Assembly: GCA_903842755.1 (NCBI GenBank)
Contig: CAIMNF010000256.1
Span: forward strand, 1-7,340
Direction of reading: 5' to 3'
DNA length: 7,340 bases
From: Oligoflexia bacterium
GTDB taxonomy: Bacteria > Bdellovibrionota > UBA1018 > CAIMNF01
A model generated the notes under the pieces. That model was not told where the DNA came from. It was given only the letters and a program-made list of their open reading frames with translations, and ran no database searches. Below, one piece after another: positions 1 to 6,676 of this stretch. The position numbers and the translations under genes were made by a program. Numbering within the stretch: position 1 is the first letter of the stretch; each line of letters starts with the position of its first letter.

Positions 1-36
1 ATTCAAGTACAATTATTGATTTATCTTTTTTAAAAA

Positions 37-92
37 TGTCATGACTTCGTCACAAGAAGGTCATTGCAAATTGTGCATTATTTCAATAATGT
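37..92 (+). promoter_or_regulatory. Candidate promoter and operator region upstream of the ACIII operon
   Basis: The leader before actA (1-152) contains no credible gene. A possible sigma70-like promoter is TTGCAA at 64-69 and AATAAT at 85-90 with a 15-base spacer, which is shorter than the usual 17. Just upstream, the word GTCA occurs at 38-41, 49-52 and 60-63, exactly 11 bp apart, an arrangement typical of direct-repeat sites for OmpR/PhoB-type response regulators. A perfect palindrome with 7-bp arms at 76-91 covers the proposed -10 element and could be an operator. These are visible patterns only; the transcription start and the regulator are unknown. The extreme left (1-36) is AT-rich and shows nothing I can name. 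Confidence 0.35.
76..91. repeat. 16-bp perfect inverted repeat upstream of actA
   Basis: CATTATTTCAATAATG reads as two 7-bp arms (CATTATT and AATAATG) around a 2-base centre (TC). It overlaps the candidate -10 hexamer at 85-90, where a dimeric repressor would be expected to block RNA polymerase. As RNA it would give only a weak AT-rich hairpin with too small a loop, so a DNA-binding site is the more natural reading. Low-complexity AT sequence makes chance occurrence possible. Confidence 0.4.
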
Positions 93-139
93 GAAAGCAT
101 TCCAGAAGTAACGACATGAACTGATAGAAATTGAAATAT

Positions 140-143
140 GGAG
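140..143 (+). promoter_or_regulatory. Ribosome binding site deciding the actA start
   Basis: GGAG lies 9 bases before the ATG at 153. The upstream in-frame ATG at 138 has only weak purine sequence before it and itself overlaps this GGAG. The site therefore favours 153 over 138. Confidence 0.6.
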
Positions 144-152
144 CGACCAAGC

Positions 153-758
153 ATGAACGCAGGTCTGCGCAAATTTGCGCTTTTCGGTATAGTAGTAATC
201 ATCGGGATGGGTATAGCGTTATGGCAAATCTTGCCGTCAACGACAAATCAAGGATATATTCCCGAACAGCCCGTCCCTTTCAGTCATAAGGTACATGCGG
301 GCCAATATAAAATTGAGTGCCGTTATTGCCACACGGGAGCGTTCAAAGCAAATCATGCTGGAATTCCCCCTCTTGCAACGTGTATGAATTGCCACTCTGT
401 TGTTCAGGCCATTCAGCGAAAAGAAGATGGAAGTGAGTTAAAGGATTGGTCAGAATATATTCGCAAGCATTATGACGATGGGAAGCCGATTGAGTGGCTA
501 CGGGTGCATGAGTTGCCAGATCATGTTCATTTTAATCATACACGACACATTGCTAAAGGGGTCCAGTGCGAGACCTGTCACGGTAATGTAAAAGAAATGG
601 AAAGAGTTTATCAAGAGAAACCACTCAATATGGGCTGGTGCTTAGATTGTCATCGCGGGTTTGAAACTCCGAAATATATTCGAAGGAATATTTTCCCAGA
701 GCATCCGGATGGTACGGATCCTGTGGCTCCGTTTAATTGTAATACGTGCCACTATTGA
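153..758 (+). CDS. actA: ActA, membrane-anchored pentaheme cytochrome c subunit of Alternative Complex III
   Basis: This 201-residue protein is the multiheme cytochrome subunit of ACIII, which accepts electrons from the ActB iron-sulfur clusters on the periplasmic side and helps pass them to the terminal acceptor. One hydrophobic segment (about residues 6-27) serves as an uncleaved anchor or signal. Five CxxCH heme-binding motifs are visible: CRYCH 56-60, CMNCH 77-81, CETCH 139-143, CLDCH 163-167 and CNTCH 196-200, matching the five hemes known for the family. The two histidines near 45-48 and the cluster HFNHTRH before the third motif are plausible distal heme ligands (inferred). The last heme motif ends one residue before the stop codon, so the protein has no C-terminal tail. 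I start at 153 because of the GGAG site; starting at 138 would add five residues (MERPS). It is the first gene of the operon, and the complete heme set and the actB neighbour make the call secure. Confidence 0.95.
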   Translation: MNAGLRKFALFGIVVIIGMGIALWQILPSTTNQGYIPEQPVPFSHKVHAGQYKIECRYCHTGAFKANHAGIPPLATCMNCHSVVQAIQRKEDGSELKDWSEYIRKHYDDGKPIEWLRVHELPDHVHFNHTRHIAKGVQCETCHGNVKEMERVYQEKPLNMGWCLDCHRGFETPKYIRRNIFPEHPDGTDPVAPFNCNTCHY

Positions 759-891
759 TCCGCACTTGGTGATCTAAGTTTGGTGCCCCGGACCGCTCAA
801 GGGGATAAAAAGTAACTAAGAGTAAACAAAAGAGTAATTAAAAGAGTACAAGAAAAGTAGAGAAAGTAGCTTAGAAAAAGGAACCGACACT
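759..891 (+). other. actA-actB intergenic leader with weak stem-loops and a phased AGTA purine tract
   Basis: This 133-base gap is by far the longest inside the operon and holds no credible small gene. Its first half can form two weak stem-loops: 764-769 with 774-779 (six pairs including one G-U, loop TGAT) and CCCC 786-789 with GGGG 801-804 across an 11-base loop. Neither is followed by a T-run, so they do not make a convincing terminator. The second half (about 805-882) is strongly purine-rich on the + strand and contains AGTA at 811, 821, 833, 845, 856 and 865, a spacing of 9-12 bases. It ends in the actB ribosome binding site AGGA at 879-882, 9 bases before the ATG. It could influence mRNA processing or translation of the large actB message, but that is inference. 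Confidence 0.4.
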
Positions 892-3800
892 ATGGAAAAA
901 AACACAGAGTTCAAACCGCCCCGACACTGGGTTGCGCTAGAAGAATTATCTGCAGAGTACTGGAGTAATGAGGCCGAGCAGACTCGTCGTGGTCAAGAGT
1001 TTTATGATAAGCCAATTGAAGTTCTTGAAAGAATAGAGAAAATGGACAAGTCCGGCGTCACCCGTCGTGAATTTTTAACGGTGATGGGCGCGAGTATGGC
1101 GATGGCCAGTTTCGCGTGTGCGAAGCGGCCCGTAAATAAAATTATTCCTTATGTCGTTCAGCCACAAGAAGTGACTCCGGGTATTCCTGTTTATTATGCG
1201 TCTACTTGTCAAGACTGCGCTAAAAACTGCGGAATTTTGGTTAAAACACGCGAAGGCCGTCCGATCAAACTAGAAGGAAACGATCTTCATCCATCCAACA
1301 AAGGAACGTTGTGCGCCCAAGGACAAGCCTCCGTATTGGGATTGTATGATCCTGAGCGATTGAAAGGTCCTGGAAAAGGTGCAAAAGGTTCTGCTAAAAA
1401 TCCAATTGCATGGAGCGAGGTTGATGCATTTGTTGCTTCAGCATTGAAAGAGTCTTCCAAAGTGCGATTGCTGACTTTTCCAAAATCGGGTGAAAGTACG
1501 CGGAGACTAGTTAAGGAGTTCTTAGCGAACTTCCCAGATTCAAAATGGATTGAAGCGGATCCGGTGGGGATGGATACCGTTGCGGATGGTCAGAATGAAA
1601 GTTATGGGACCCGCGTAGTTCCTACCTATGCATTTGATCAAGCCGAAGTCGTGCTGTCTTTTGCGGCCGATTTTTTAGGGACGTGGGGTGATTCGGTTGC
1701 TCATGCAAATCAATGGGCAAAAAAACGAAAACTACAAAAAACTACCTCAATAAATACGGAAGAAATGTCCCGATTGTGGGTATTTGAATCCATGTTGACG
1801 ATCACGGGAGCAAATGCGGACGAGCGGATCCCCGTCGTTCCCGGAGCAGAGTTGGCAGTTGCGCTGGCGGTTGCGCACGAGTTGATTGTGGCCCAGAAAA
1901 AGACAAAATTTGCCGGTATGCCTGAAGTTGTGTCGATGCTCAGTTCTTCGAATGTAGACGACTTACTAGGGAAAGCGGGCGGATTGTCCCGAGAAAAAAT
2001 TAAAAAATTAACCGAAGAGTTATGGGCAGCCCGTGGCAAAAGCTTGGTAGTGGGTTCGGGCTCGGTTGGTCTGCAGTCGGTCATCAATCTGTTGAACAGT
2101 GCTTTGGAAAATGATGGAAAAACAATCGATGGCACTCAAGACCCTGTACCTTATTCCGGCTCTACAAAGCTTCTCGCAAATTTGCAGTCTGAAATGGAAC
2201 ACGGCTTGGTTGATTTATTGATCATTGATCAGTCGAACCCCGTTTACTTCCTCCCCGAGGGTGGAAAGTTTTCATCGGCAATGGCCAAAGTGAAGTCCGT
2301 TGTTTTCGTGGGCTCCAGTGTGAATGAAACGTCCAAGTTTGCAGATGTGGTTGCTGCCGAAAATCATTTTTTGGAAAGTTGGGGAGATGCGCATCCGCGA
2401 GCCTCTGTATACTCGCTTCAGCAGCCTACCTTGTCTCCCATTGCGGATACCAAAAGTTTTGAAGATTTGCTCATTCAATGGTCAAGGCTTTCCGGGAAAT
2501 TCAGTGGCCTGCTGACAACTGTAGCGGGAAATCCAAAAGGTACTTTTTACGATTATTTGAAGGAGAACTGGAAGCAAAGCCTTTACGCAGCCCACGGCAA
2601 AGGACAGTCTGCAAACGAGTTCTGGGAGACCACTTTGCAGAAAGGTGTGCTTGAGGTTAAACTTCCTGCGCCCCGAGAACGCGCTTTTAAGAGCCCATCG
2701 TTAAAGTTTGCTCAAACCGAACTTTCTAAACTAAAGACCGTCAGTGTAGCGCAATCAAAAAAAGGTCCCGTCACCGAGGGTACGGGCATTGTGTTAGGAC
2801 TGTATGAAAAGATTTCCATGGGGGATGGTCGTCATGCAAACAATGCTTGGCTTCAAGAAATGCCTGATCCCATCTCGACAGTAACATGGGATAATTATGC
2901 AAACATTAGCCCTGAATTTGCAAAACAGCTAGAGCTTTCCGAAGGGGATATCGTCGTCCTGAAAGGGGAGACCGGTTCTATTGAGCTTCCTGTGAAGTTA
3001 CAACCTGGCTTAGTGAAGGGAGTAGTCACTGCGGCCCTAGGTTACGGTAGAACTGCTGCGGGCGCGGTTGGAAATGGTGTGGGTTCAAACGCGTTTCAGT
3101 TGGCTGGGTTTAATAGCCAAGACGGTTTCGTGTTTGAAGGGCAGTCCGTTTCGATTACTAAAACAGGTAAAAAATACGAACTCGCTGCAACTCAAACCCA
3201 TCATCGAACTGCGGTGGATAGTAAGTCGTTAGCCCGTCCGATTGTGAACGATATTACCCTAGAAGAGTATAAGAAGAATCCGCATGCGGCTTCAGAAACC
3301 GAACCGCATATTCGGCCTGAGAAAGCGCCCGGTTCCAATGAAGTCGCGAGCTTGTGGACGCCTCCAGTGGATTACGCAAAGAGCCCGCATCGATGGATGA
3401 TGGGAATTGATTTGAATTCATGCACAGGGTGTGGAGCTTGTGTGATTGCCTGTCAGGCAGAAAACAATATTCCAATTGTGGGTCGCGACGGCGTTCGAAT
3501 GAGTCGCGAAATGCACTGGGTAAGAATTGATCGCTACTACAGCGGCGATGAAAACAATCCGGAAGTCGTGTTTCAGCCGATGATGTGTCAGCATTGTGAA
3601 AATGCTCCGTGTGAAACGGTCTGTCCGGTAGTGGCAACTTCGCATAGCGAAGACGGGTTGAATCAGATGACTTATAGCCGTTGCGTGGGGACTCGGTATT
3701 GCCAAAATAACTGTCCTTACAAAGTTCGTCGATTTAACTTTTTTGATCATTGGAAAAACTACAAAGATACGTTGAATATGGTTTGGAATCCCGAAGTTAC

Positions 3801-4167
3801 CGTTCGTCAGCGGGGAATTATGGAGAAATGTACGTTCTGCGTACAACGCATCAACGAAGCGCGGGGCCATGCCAAAGATAAGAATCCAACGGTTCGAAAT
3901 CCATTGGTAAAGGATGCTGAGTTAAAGACGGCGTGTCAGCAAACCTGTCCAACGGAAGCCATTGTTTTTGGAAATGTGAATGATCCTGAAAGCAGAATTA
4001 GTGCTTTGAGAAAACATCCACGGGCATTCCGCGTTCTTGAAATTCTAAATACTGTCCCATCGATTCATTATCTGACCAAGGTAAGAAATCATGAGGGAGA
4101 GGGTGAGTCCAATAGTATCAATCACAGCAATAACAGAGAGGGTGCAGAAAATGGCCACCATAGCTAA
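892..4167 (+). CDS. actB: ActB, Tat-exported fused iron-sulfur subunit of Alternative Complex III
   Basis: This 1091-residue protein is the periplasmic electron-wire subunit of ACIII. An extended hydrophilic N-terminus with the family's W-x-x-L-E-E-L-type motif (residues 13-19) precedes a Tat signal, with twin arginine at 58-59 in TRREFL and a hydrophobic stretch to Cys76. The first half resembles molybdopterin oxidoreductases (B1 domain), with CxxCxxxC at 106, 109 and 113 plus Cys141, and a dinucleotide-binding-like fold at about 640-760. Known ActB proteins do not bind the molybdenum cofactor there. The C-terminal ferredoxin-like domain (about 835-1060) has cysteines 844, 847, 850, 854; 899, 902, 907, 911; 931, 937, 941; 980, 983; and 1015, 1019. 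These fifteen ligands fit three [4Fe-4S] clusters and one [3Fe-4S] cluster, as known for the family. A polar Asn/Glu/His-rich tail ends the protein and overlaps actC. The fused length is normal for ActB, and no frameshift is seen. Confidence 0.96.
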   Translation: MEKNTEFKPPRHWVALEELSAEYWSNEAEQTRRGQEFYDKPIEVLERIEKMDKSGVTRREFLTVMGASMAMASFACAKRPVNKIIPYVVQPQEVTPGIPVYYASTCQDCAKNCGILVKTREGRPIKLEGNDLHPSNKGTLCAQGQASVLGLYDPERLKGPGKGAKGSAKNPIAWSEVDAFVASALKESSKVRLLTFPKSGESTRRLVKEFLANFPDSKWIEADPVGMDTVADGQNESYGTRVVPTYAFDQAEVVLSFAADFLGTWGDSVAHANQWAKKRKLQKTTSINTEEMSRLWVFESMLTITGANADERIPVVPGAELAVALAVAHELIVAQKKTKFAGMPEVVSMLSSSNVDDLLGKAGGLSREKIKKLTEELWAARGKSLVVGSGSVGLQSVINLLNSALENDGKTIDGTQDPVPYSGSTKLLANLQSEMEHGLVDLLIIDQSNPVYFLPEGGKFSSAMAKVKSVVFVGSSVNETSKFADVVAAENHFLESWGDAHPRASVYSLQQPTLSPIADTKSFEDLLIQWSRLSGKFSGLLTTVAGNPKGTFYDYLKENWKQSLYAAHGKGQSANEFWETTLQKGVLEVKLPAPRERAFKSPSLKFAQTELSKLKTVSVAQSKKGPVTEGTGIVLGLYEKISMGDGRHANNAWLQEMPDPISTVTWDNYANISPEFAKQLELSEGDIVVLKGETGSIELPVKLQPGLVKGVVTAALGYGRTAAGAVGNGVGSNAFQLAGFNSQDGFVFEGQSVSITKTGKKYELAATQTHHRTAVDSKSLARPIVNDITLEEYKKNPHAASETEPHIRPEKAPGSNEVASLWTPPVDYAKSPHRWMMGIDLNSCTGCGACVIACQAENNIPIVGRDGVRMSREMHWVRIDRYYSGDENNPEVVFQPMMCQHCENAPCETVCPVVATSHSEDGLNQMTYSRCVGTRYCQNNCPYKVRRFNFFDHWKNYKDTLNMVWNPEVTVRQRGIMEKCTFCVQRINEARGHAKDKNPTVRNPLVKDAELKTACQQTCPTEAIVFGNVNDPESRISALRKHPRAFRVLEILNTVPSIHYLTKVRNHEGEGESNSINHSNNREGAENGHHS
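4139..4142 (+). promoter_or_regulatory. Ribosome binding site deciding the actC start
   Basis: AGGG (within GAGAGGG, 4136-4142) is 8 bases before the ATG at 4151. A longer in-frame start at 4091 also has a purine match (AAGG 4078-4081, 9 bases upstream), but it would create a 77-base overlap with actB and add twenty residues with no recognisable ActC character. The start at 4151 gives a 17-base overlap and is preferred. Confidence 0.6.
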
Positions 4168-5536
4168 TTCAGGCATTGAAAAACCATTAAATGAAGCGTT
4201 GGTTACAGGCGCAAAGACATTTGCGGATGTGAACAATGACGTTTCTAGACCTCTGGAAAGTTTTCCGACCAAGATTTGGTGGATTTGCTTTATTACGGCA
4301 ATGGTTGTTTTTTCGATCGGTGCTGGGGCTGTTCTGGATGCCTTTGAAAAAGGATTGGGTGTGCTGGGACTCAATCAGCCAATCGGCTGGGGATCTTACA
4401 TCATCACGTTCGTGTTTTGGGTAGGGATTGGTCACGCAGGAACATTGATTTCGGCCATCCTATTCTTGTTTCGCCAAAAGTGGAGAACGGGGATTAACCG
4501 CTCCGCCGAAGCGATGACTATTTTTGCCGTGATGACGGCCCTTTTATTTCCGGTCATTCATACGGGGCGACCTTGGCTTGCCATTGTTTGGCTGTTTCCG
4601 TATCCAAATCAACGGCAATTGTGGGTTAATTTTCGTTCGCCCCTGGAGTGGGACGTATTTGCGGTATCCACGTATTTTACCATTTCATTAATTTTTTGGT
4701 ACGTGGGCTTAATTCCCGATTTAGCGTCTATTCGTGATCGAGCAAAGAATAAAATTCGTAAAGTGTTGCTTACGGTCGCATCCCTTGGGTGGCGCGGTTC
4801 AAATAAAAATTGGAATAACTACGAAGCTGCTTATTTGATCTTTGCAGGGCTCTCTACGCCCTTGGTTCTCTCGGTGCACTCGGTGGTCTCGTTTGACTTC
4901 GCGGTGGCTCAGTTACCGGGATGGCACACAACGATTTTCCCGCCCTACTTCGTTGCGGGAGCGATTTTTTCAGGGTTCGCGATGGTGGTCACTTTGCTTG
5001 TGATCGCACGCGAAGTCTTTGGACTTAAACATTACATCACCATGGATCATTTGGAAAAAATGAATAAGATCATTATGGCTACGGGAATGTTGGTCGGATA
5101 CGCGTACGCAATTGAGTTTTTTATTGCCTGGTACAGCGGCAGCGCGTTTGAGTCGTTTACTTTTGTGAACCGCGCATTTGGGCCGTACTGGTGGGCGTAT
5201 TGGACGATGGCGGTCTGTAACGTGTTTATCCCTCAAATTTTCTGGATTCGGAAAATGCGGAGAAGCGTTCCAGTGATGTTTGTGGTCTCGTTGTTTGTGA
5301 ACATCGGGATGTGGTTTGAACGGTTTGTAATCACCGTAACCTCTCTGCACCGCGATTTTCTTCCTTCCAGTTGGAAAATGTATATTCCCCAGCTGCATGA
5401 CTGGTTGACGATTTTTGGAAGTTTTGGGTTTTTCTTTATTTGGTTCCTGCTGTTCGTCAGATTCTTGCCAACGATTGCAATGGCAGAAGTAAAGAGTGTG
5501 ATGGATCAGCCGCAGAAAGGAGACGCACATGTCTAA
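4151..5536 (+). CDS. actC: ActC, NrfD/PsrC-type quinol-oxidising membrane subunit of Alternative Complex III
   Basis: This 461-residue integral membrane protein holds the quinol-binding site of ACIII next to ActB. About ten hydrophobic helices are visible, for example near residues 43-63, 82-107, 120-137, 169-188, 228-247, 264-288, 307-328, 347-365, 373-389 and 416-440. Family signatures include GHAGTLISAIL (94-104), PVIHTGRPW (134-142), HSVVSFDFA (243-251) and WFERFVITV near 388-396. Histidine 137 and acidic residues 168 and 249 are in positions where quinol-site and proton-path residues occur in characterised homologues; this assignment is by pattern, not structure. The gene begins inside the end of actB and its last 8 bases overlap actD, indicating translational coupling. 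PsrC of polysulfide reductase is a relative, but the actABCDEF context settles the identity. Confidence 0.96.
   Translation: MATIANSGIEKPLNEALVTGAKTFADVNNDVSRPLESFPTKIWWICFITAMVVFSIGAGAVLDAFEKGLGVLGLNQPIGWGSYIITFVFWVGIGHAGTLISAILFLFRQKWRTGINRSAEAMTIFAVMTALLFPVIHTGRPWLAIVWLFPYPNQRQLWVNFRSPLEWDVFAVSTYFTISLIFWYVGLIPDLASIRDRAKNKIRKVLLTVASLGWRGSNKNWNNYEAAYLIFAGLSTPLVLSVHSVVSFDFAVAQLPGWHTTIFPPYFVAGAIFSGFAMVVTLLVIAREVFGLKHYITMDHLEKMNKIIMATGMLVGYAYAIEFFIAWYSGSAFESFTFVNRAFGPYWWAYWTMAVCNVFIPQIFWIRKMRRSVPVMFVVSLFVNIGMWFERFVITVTSLHRDFLPSSWKMYIPQLHDWLTIFGSFGFFFIWFLLFVRFLPTIAMAEVKSVMDQPQKGDAHV
5517..5522 (+). promoter_or_regulatory. Strong ribosome binding site for actD inside the 3' end of actC
   Basis: AAGGAG lies 6 bases before the ATG at 5529 and is the closest match to the Shine-Dalgarno consensus in the window. 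It is embedded in coding sequence for the actC C-terminus, which ends at 5536. Confidence 0.75.
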
Positions 5537-6110
5537 TTCAAAATCTACCGCGCCAATATTGGCTGGTGTCGTCGGTTTTTTTGATGACCCGTCCTCTCTG
5601 TTAGATGCGACGAAGAAAGTCAAAAACTCTGCCTATAAAGAGTTTGATTGCTTCACACCCTTCCCAGTGCATGGGTTGGAACACGCTCAAGGTCTAAAGC
5701 GGTCAAAAGTTCCTTATGTAACGGGTACGTTCGCATTCACTGGTACGACGCTTGCGTTTTTGTGGGAATATTCTGCCTCCAAGGTTTGGTGGCCTCATAT
5801 TATTGGGGGAAAACCCTTTAATTCGCTGCCAGCATTTGTACCGATTATGTTCGAATTTTCGGTGCTTTTGGGCGGAATTTCTACTTTGTTTGCGATGCTT
5901 TATTTTAATCGCTTACCGAATTTAAAGAAACGAGCGTTTGATCCGTCGATTACGAATAACCGGTTTGCCATTTTAATTGAGAATCCCGTCGTTGATCCTC
6001 ATGATGACGACGAGCCTAAGGTTCACTTTTCGCCCGAAGAAGCCGAAACCTTTTTAAAGTCAGTCGGCGCCAAAGACACTCGTAAAGTTTACGAAGAAGG
6101 ATGGTTCTAA
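5529..6110 (+). CDS. actD: ActD, two-helix membrane subunit of Alternative Complex III (DUF3341 family)
   Basis: This 193-residue protein matches the ActD/DUF3341 subunit that packs against the ActC/ActF membrane core; it carries no cofactor in known complexes. A soluble N-terminal domain (1-60) contains the family-like start GVVGFFDDPSSLLDA and the FTPFPVHGLE segment. Two hydrophobic helices follow at about 62-80 and 103-126, and a charged C-terminal tail with a DDDE acidic patch at 159-162 ends in EEGWF. Both termini should lie on the cytoplasmic side, as in characterised ACIII (known from the family, not shown here). The gene overlaps actC by 8 bases and shares one base with the actE start (TAATG), so it sits in the most tightly coupled part of the operon. 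The size is normal for the family. Confidence 0.93.
   Translation: MSNSKSTAPILAGVVGFFDDPSSLLDATKKVKNSAYKEFDCFTPFPVHGLEHAQGLKRSKVPYVTGTFAFTGTTLAFLWEYSASKVWWPHIIGGKPFNSLPAFVPIMFEFSVLLGGISTLFAMLYFNRLPNLKKRAFDPSITNNRFAILIENPVVDPHDDDEPKVHFSPEEAETFLKSVGAKDTRKVYEEGWF
6097..6101 (+). promoter_or_regulatory. Ribosome binding site deciding the actE start
   Basis: AAGGA is 8 bases before the ATG at 6110. For the other in-frame ATG at 6101 the same motif would touch the start codon, so 6110 is the better start; it also gives a cleaner lipoprotein signal (MKPVHG). Confidence 0.7.
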
Positions 6111-6676
6111 TGAAACCAGTTCATGGAGTTGTAGTTCTAGCGATGTCATGGGTTTTGCTCGCTGGATGTTCAGAGAAGCATTCTGATCCTAGCTGGGCTT
6201 ATGCGCCAGACATGCACTATAGTGTTGGCCTAAAAGCGCAAAAAGAGGGAAGTATGCGACCGCCGGTAAAGGGAACGATTCCGCGCGGTTTCTTGCCCTA
6301 CGAAATCACGAGCATTGATGAAGCAGGAAAAATCTTAAAGAATCCGCTGCCTGCATCAAGCGAGGTCATGCATAATGGGAAAAATTTATTCAACGTTTAT
6401 TGTATCGTTTGTCACGGAAAGTACGGAGAAGGGGATGGAAGTATTATCGGCAAATTCCCTCGTCCACCCTCGCTTCAATCGGATAAAATTCGCGATTATA
6501 AAGATGGACAAATCTTCCATGTGATTACGTTGGGACAGACATTGATGCCCTCCTATGCGGACAAACTAAGCGAGCAAGAGCGATGGTCGATCATTCATTA
6601 TTTGCGCGTGTTGTACCGTGCAAAACATCCGACGTCAGAGGATATGAAAAAAGCAGAAGGCTTTGTAGAGGAATAG
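6110..6676 (+). CDS. actE: ActE, monoheme cytochrome c lipoprotein subunit of Alternative Complex III
   Basis: This 188-residue protein is the monoheme cytochrome of ACIII, exposed in the periplasm and thought to help deliver electrons to the next carrier or oxidase. The N-terminus is a lipoprotein signal peptide, with a hydrophobic stretch ending in lipobox LAGC and Cys20 as the predicted lipid anchor. A single heme motif, CIVCH, is at 98-102, followed by the typical GxxGxGDG loop. Met146 in LMPSYAD is the likely sixth heme ligand, and the helix with ERWSIIHYLRVL closes a class I cytochrome c fold. The protein ends in a short charged tail. The start at 6110 shares its A with the actD stop codon. 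A generic cytochrome c lipoprotein would look similar; its place between actD and actF makes ActE the firm call. Confidence 0.94.
   Translation: MKPVHGVVVLAMSWVLLAGCSEKHSDPSWAYAPDMHYSVGLKAQKEGSMRPPVKGTIPRGFLPYEITSIDEAGKILKNPLPASSEVMHNGKNLFNVYCIVCHGKYGEGDGSIIGKFPRPPSLQSDKIRDYKDGQIFHVITLGQTLMPSYADKLSEQERWSIIHYLRVLYRAKHPTSEDMKKAEGFVEE

Noticed and set aside
786..815. Rho-independent terminator between actA and actB
   Set aside because: The CCCC/GGGG stem is only four pairs with an 11-base loop and is followed by an A-rich, not T-rich, stretch on the + strand.
1710..2202. Open frames on the minus strand inside actB (141 and 60 codons)
   Set aside because: They lie wholly within a confidently identified gene, have no ribosome binding context I can recognise and no family-like motifs; they are shadows of actB codon usage.
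892..3360. Reading the first half of ActB as an active molybdenum oxidoreductase
   Set aside because: The domain is molybdopterin-oxidoreductase-like, but the Tat-extended N-terminus, the fusion to a ferredoxin domain and the actA/actC-F context are those of ACIII, whose B1 domain does not carry the cofactor.
3254..3870. Minus-strand open frames of 127 and 150 codons opposite the ActB ferredoxin domain
   Set aside because: The cysteine- and histidine-containing translations mirror the conserved sense codons. They overlap each other and actB completely, with no independent support.
892..5536. A PsrABC/NrfCD-type polysulfide or nitrite reductase instead of ACIII
   Set aside because: The fused ActB, a pentaheme ActA, DUF3341 ActD, a cytochrome lipoprotein ActE and a second NrfD-like ActF together are specific to ACIII.
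4970..5623. 217-codon minus-strand open frame across the actC-actD junction
   Set aside because: It spans two confidently assigned genes on the other strand, and its low-complexity, highly basic translation has no recognisable domain.
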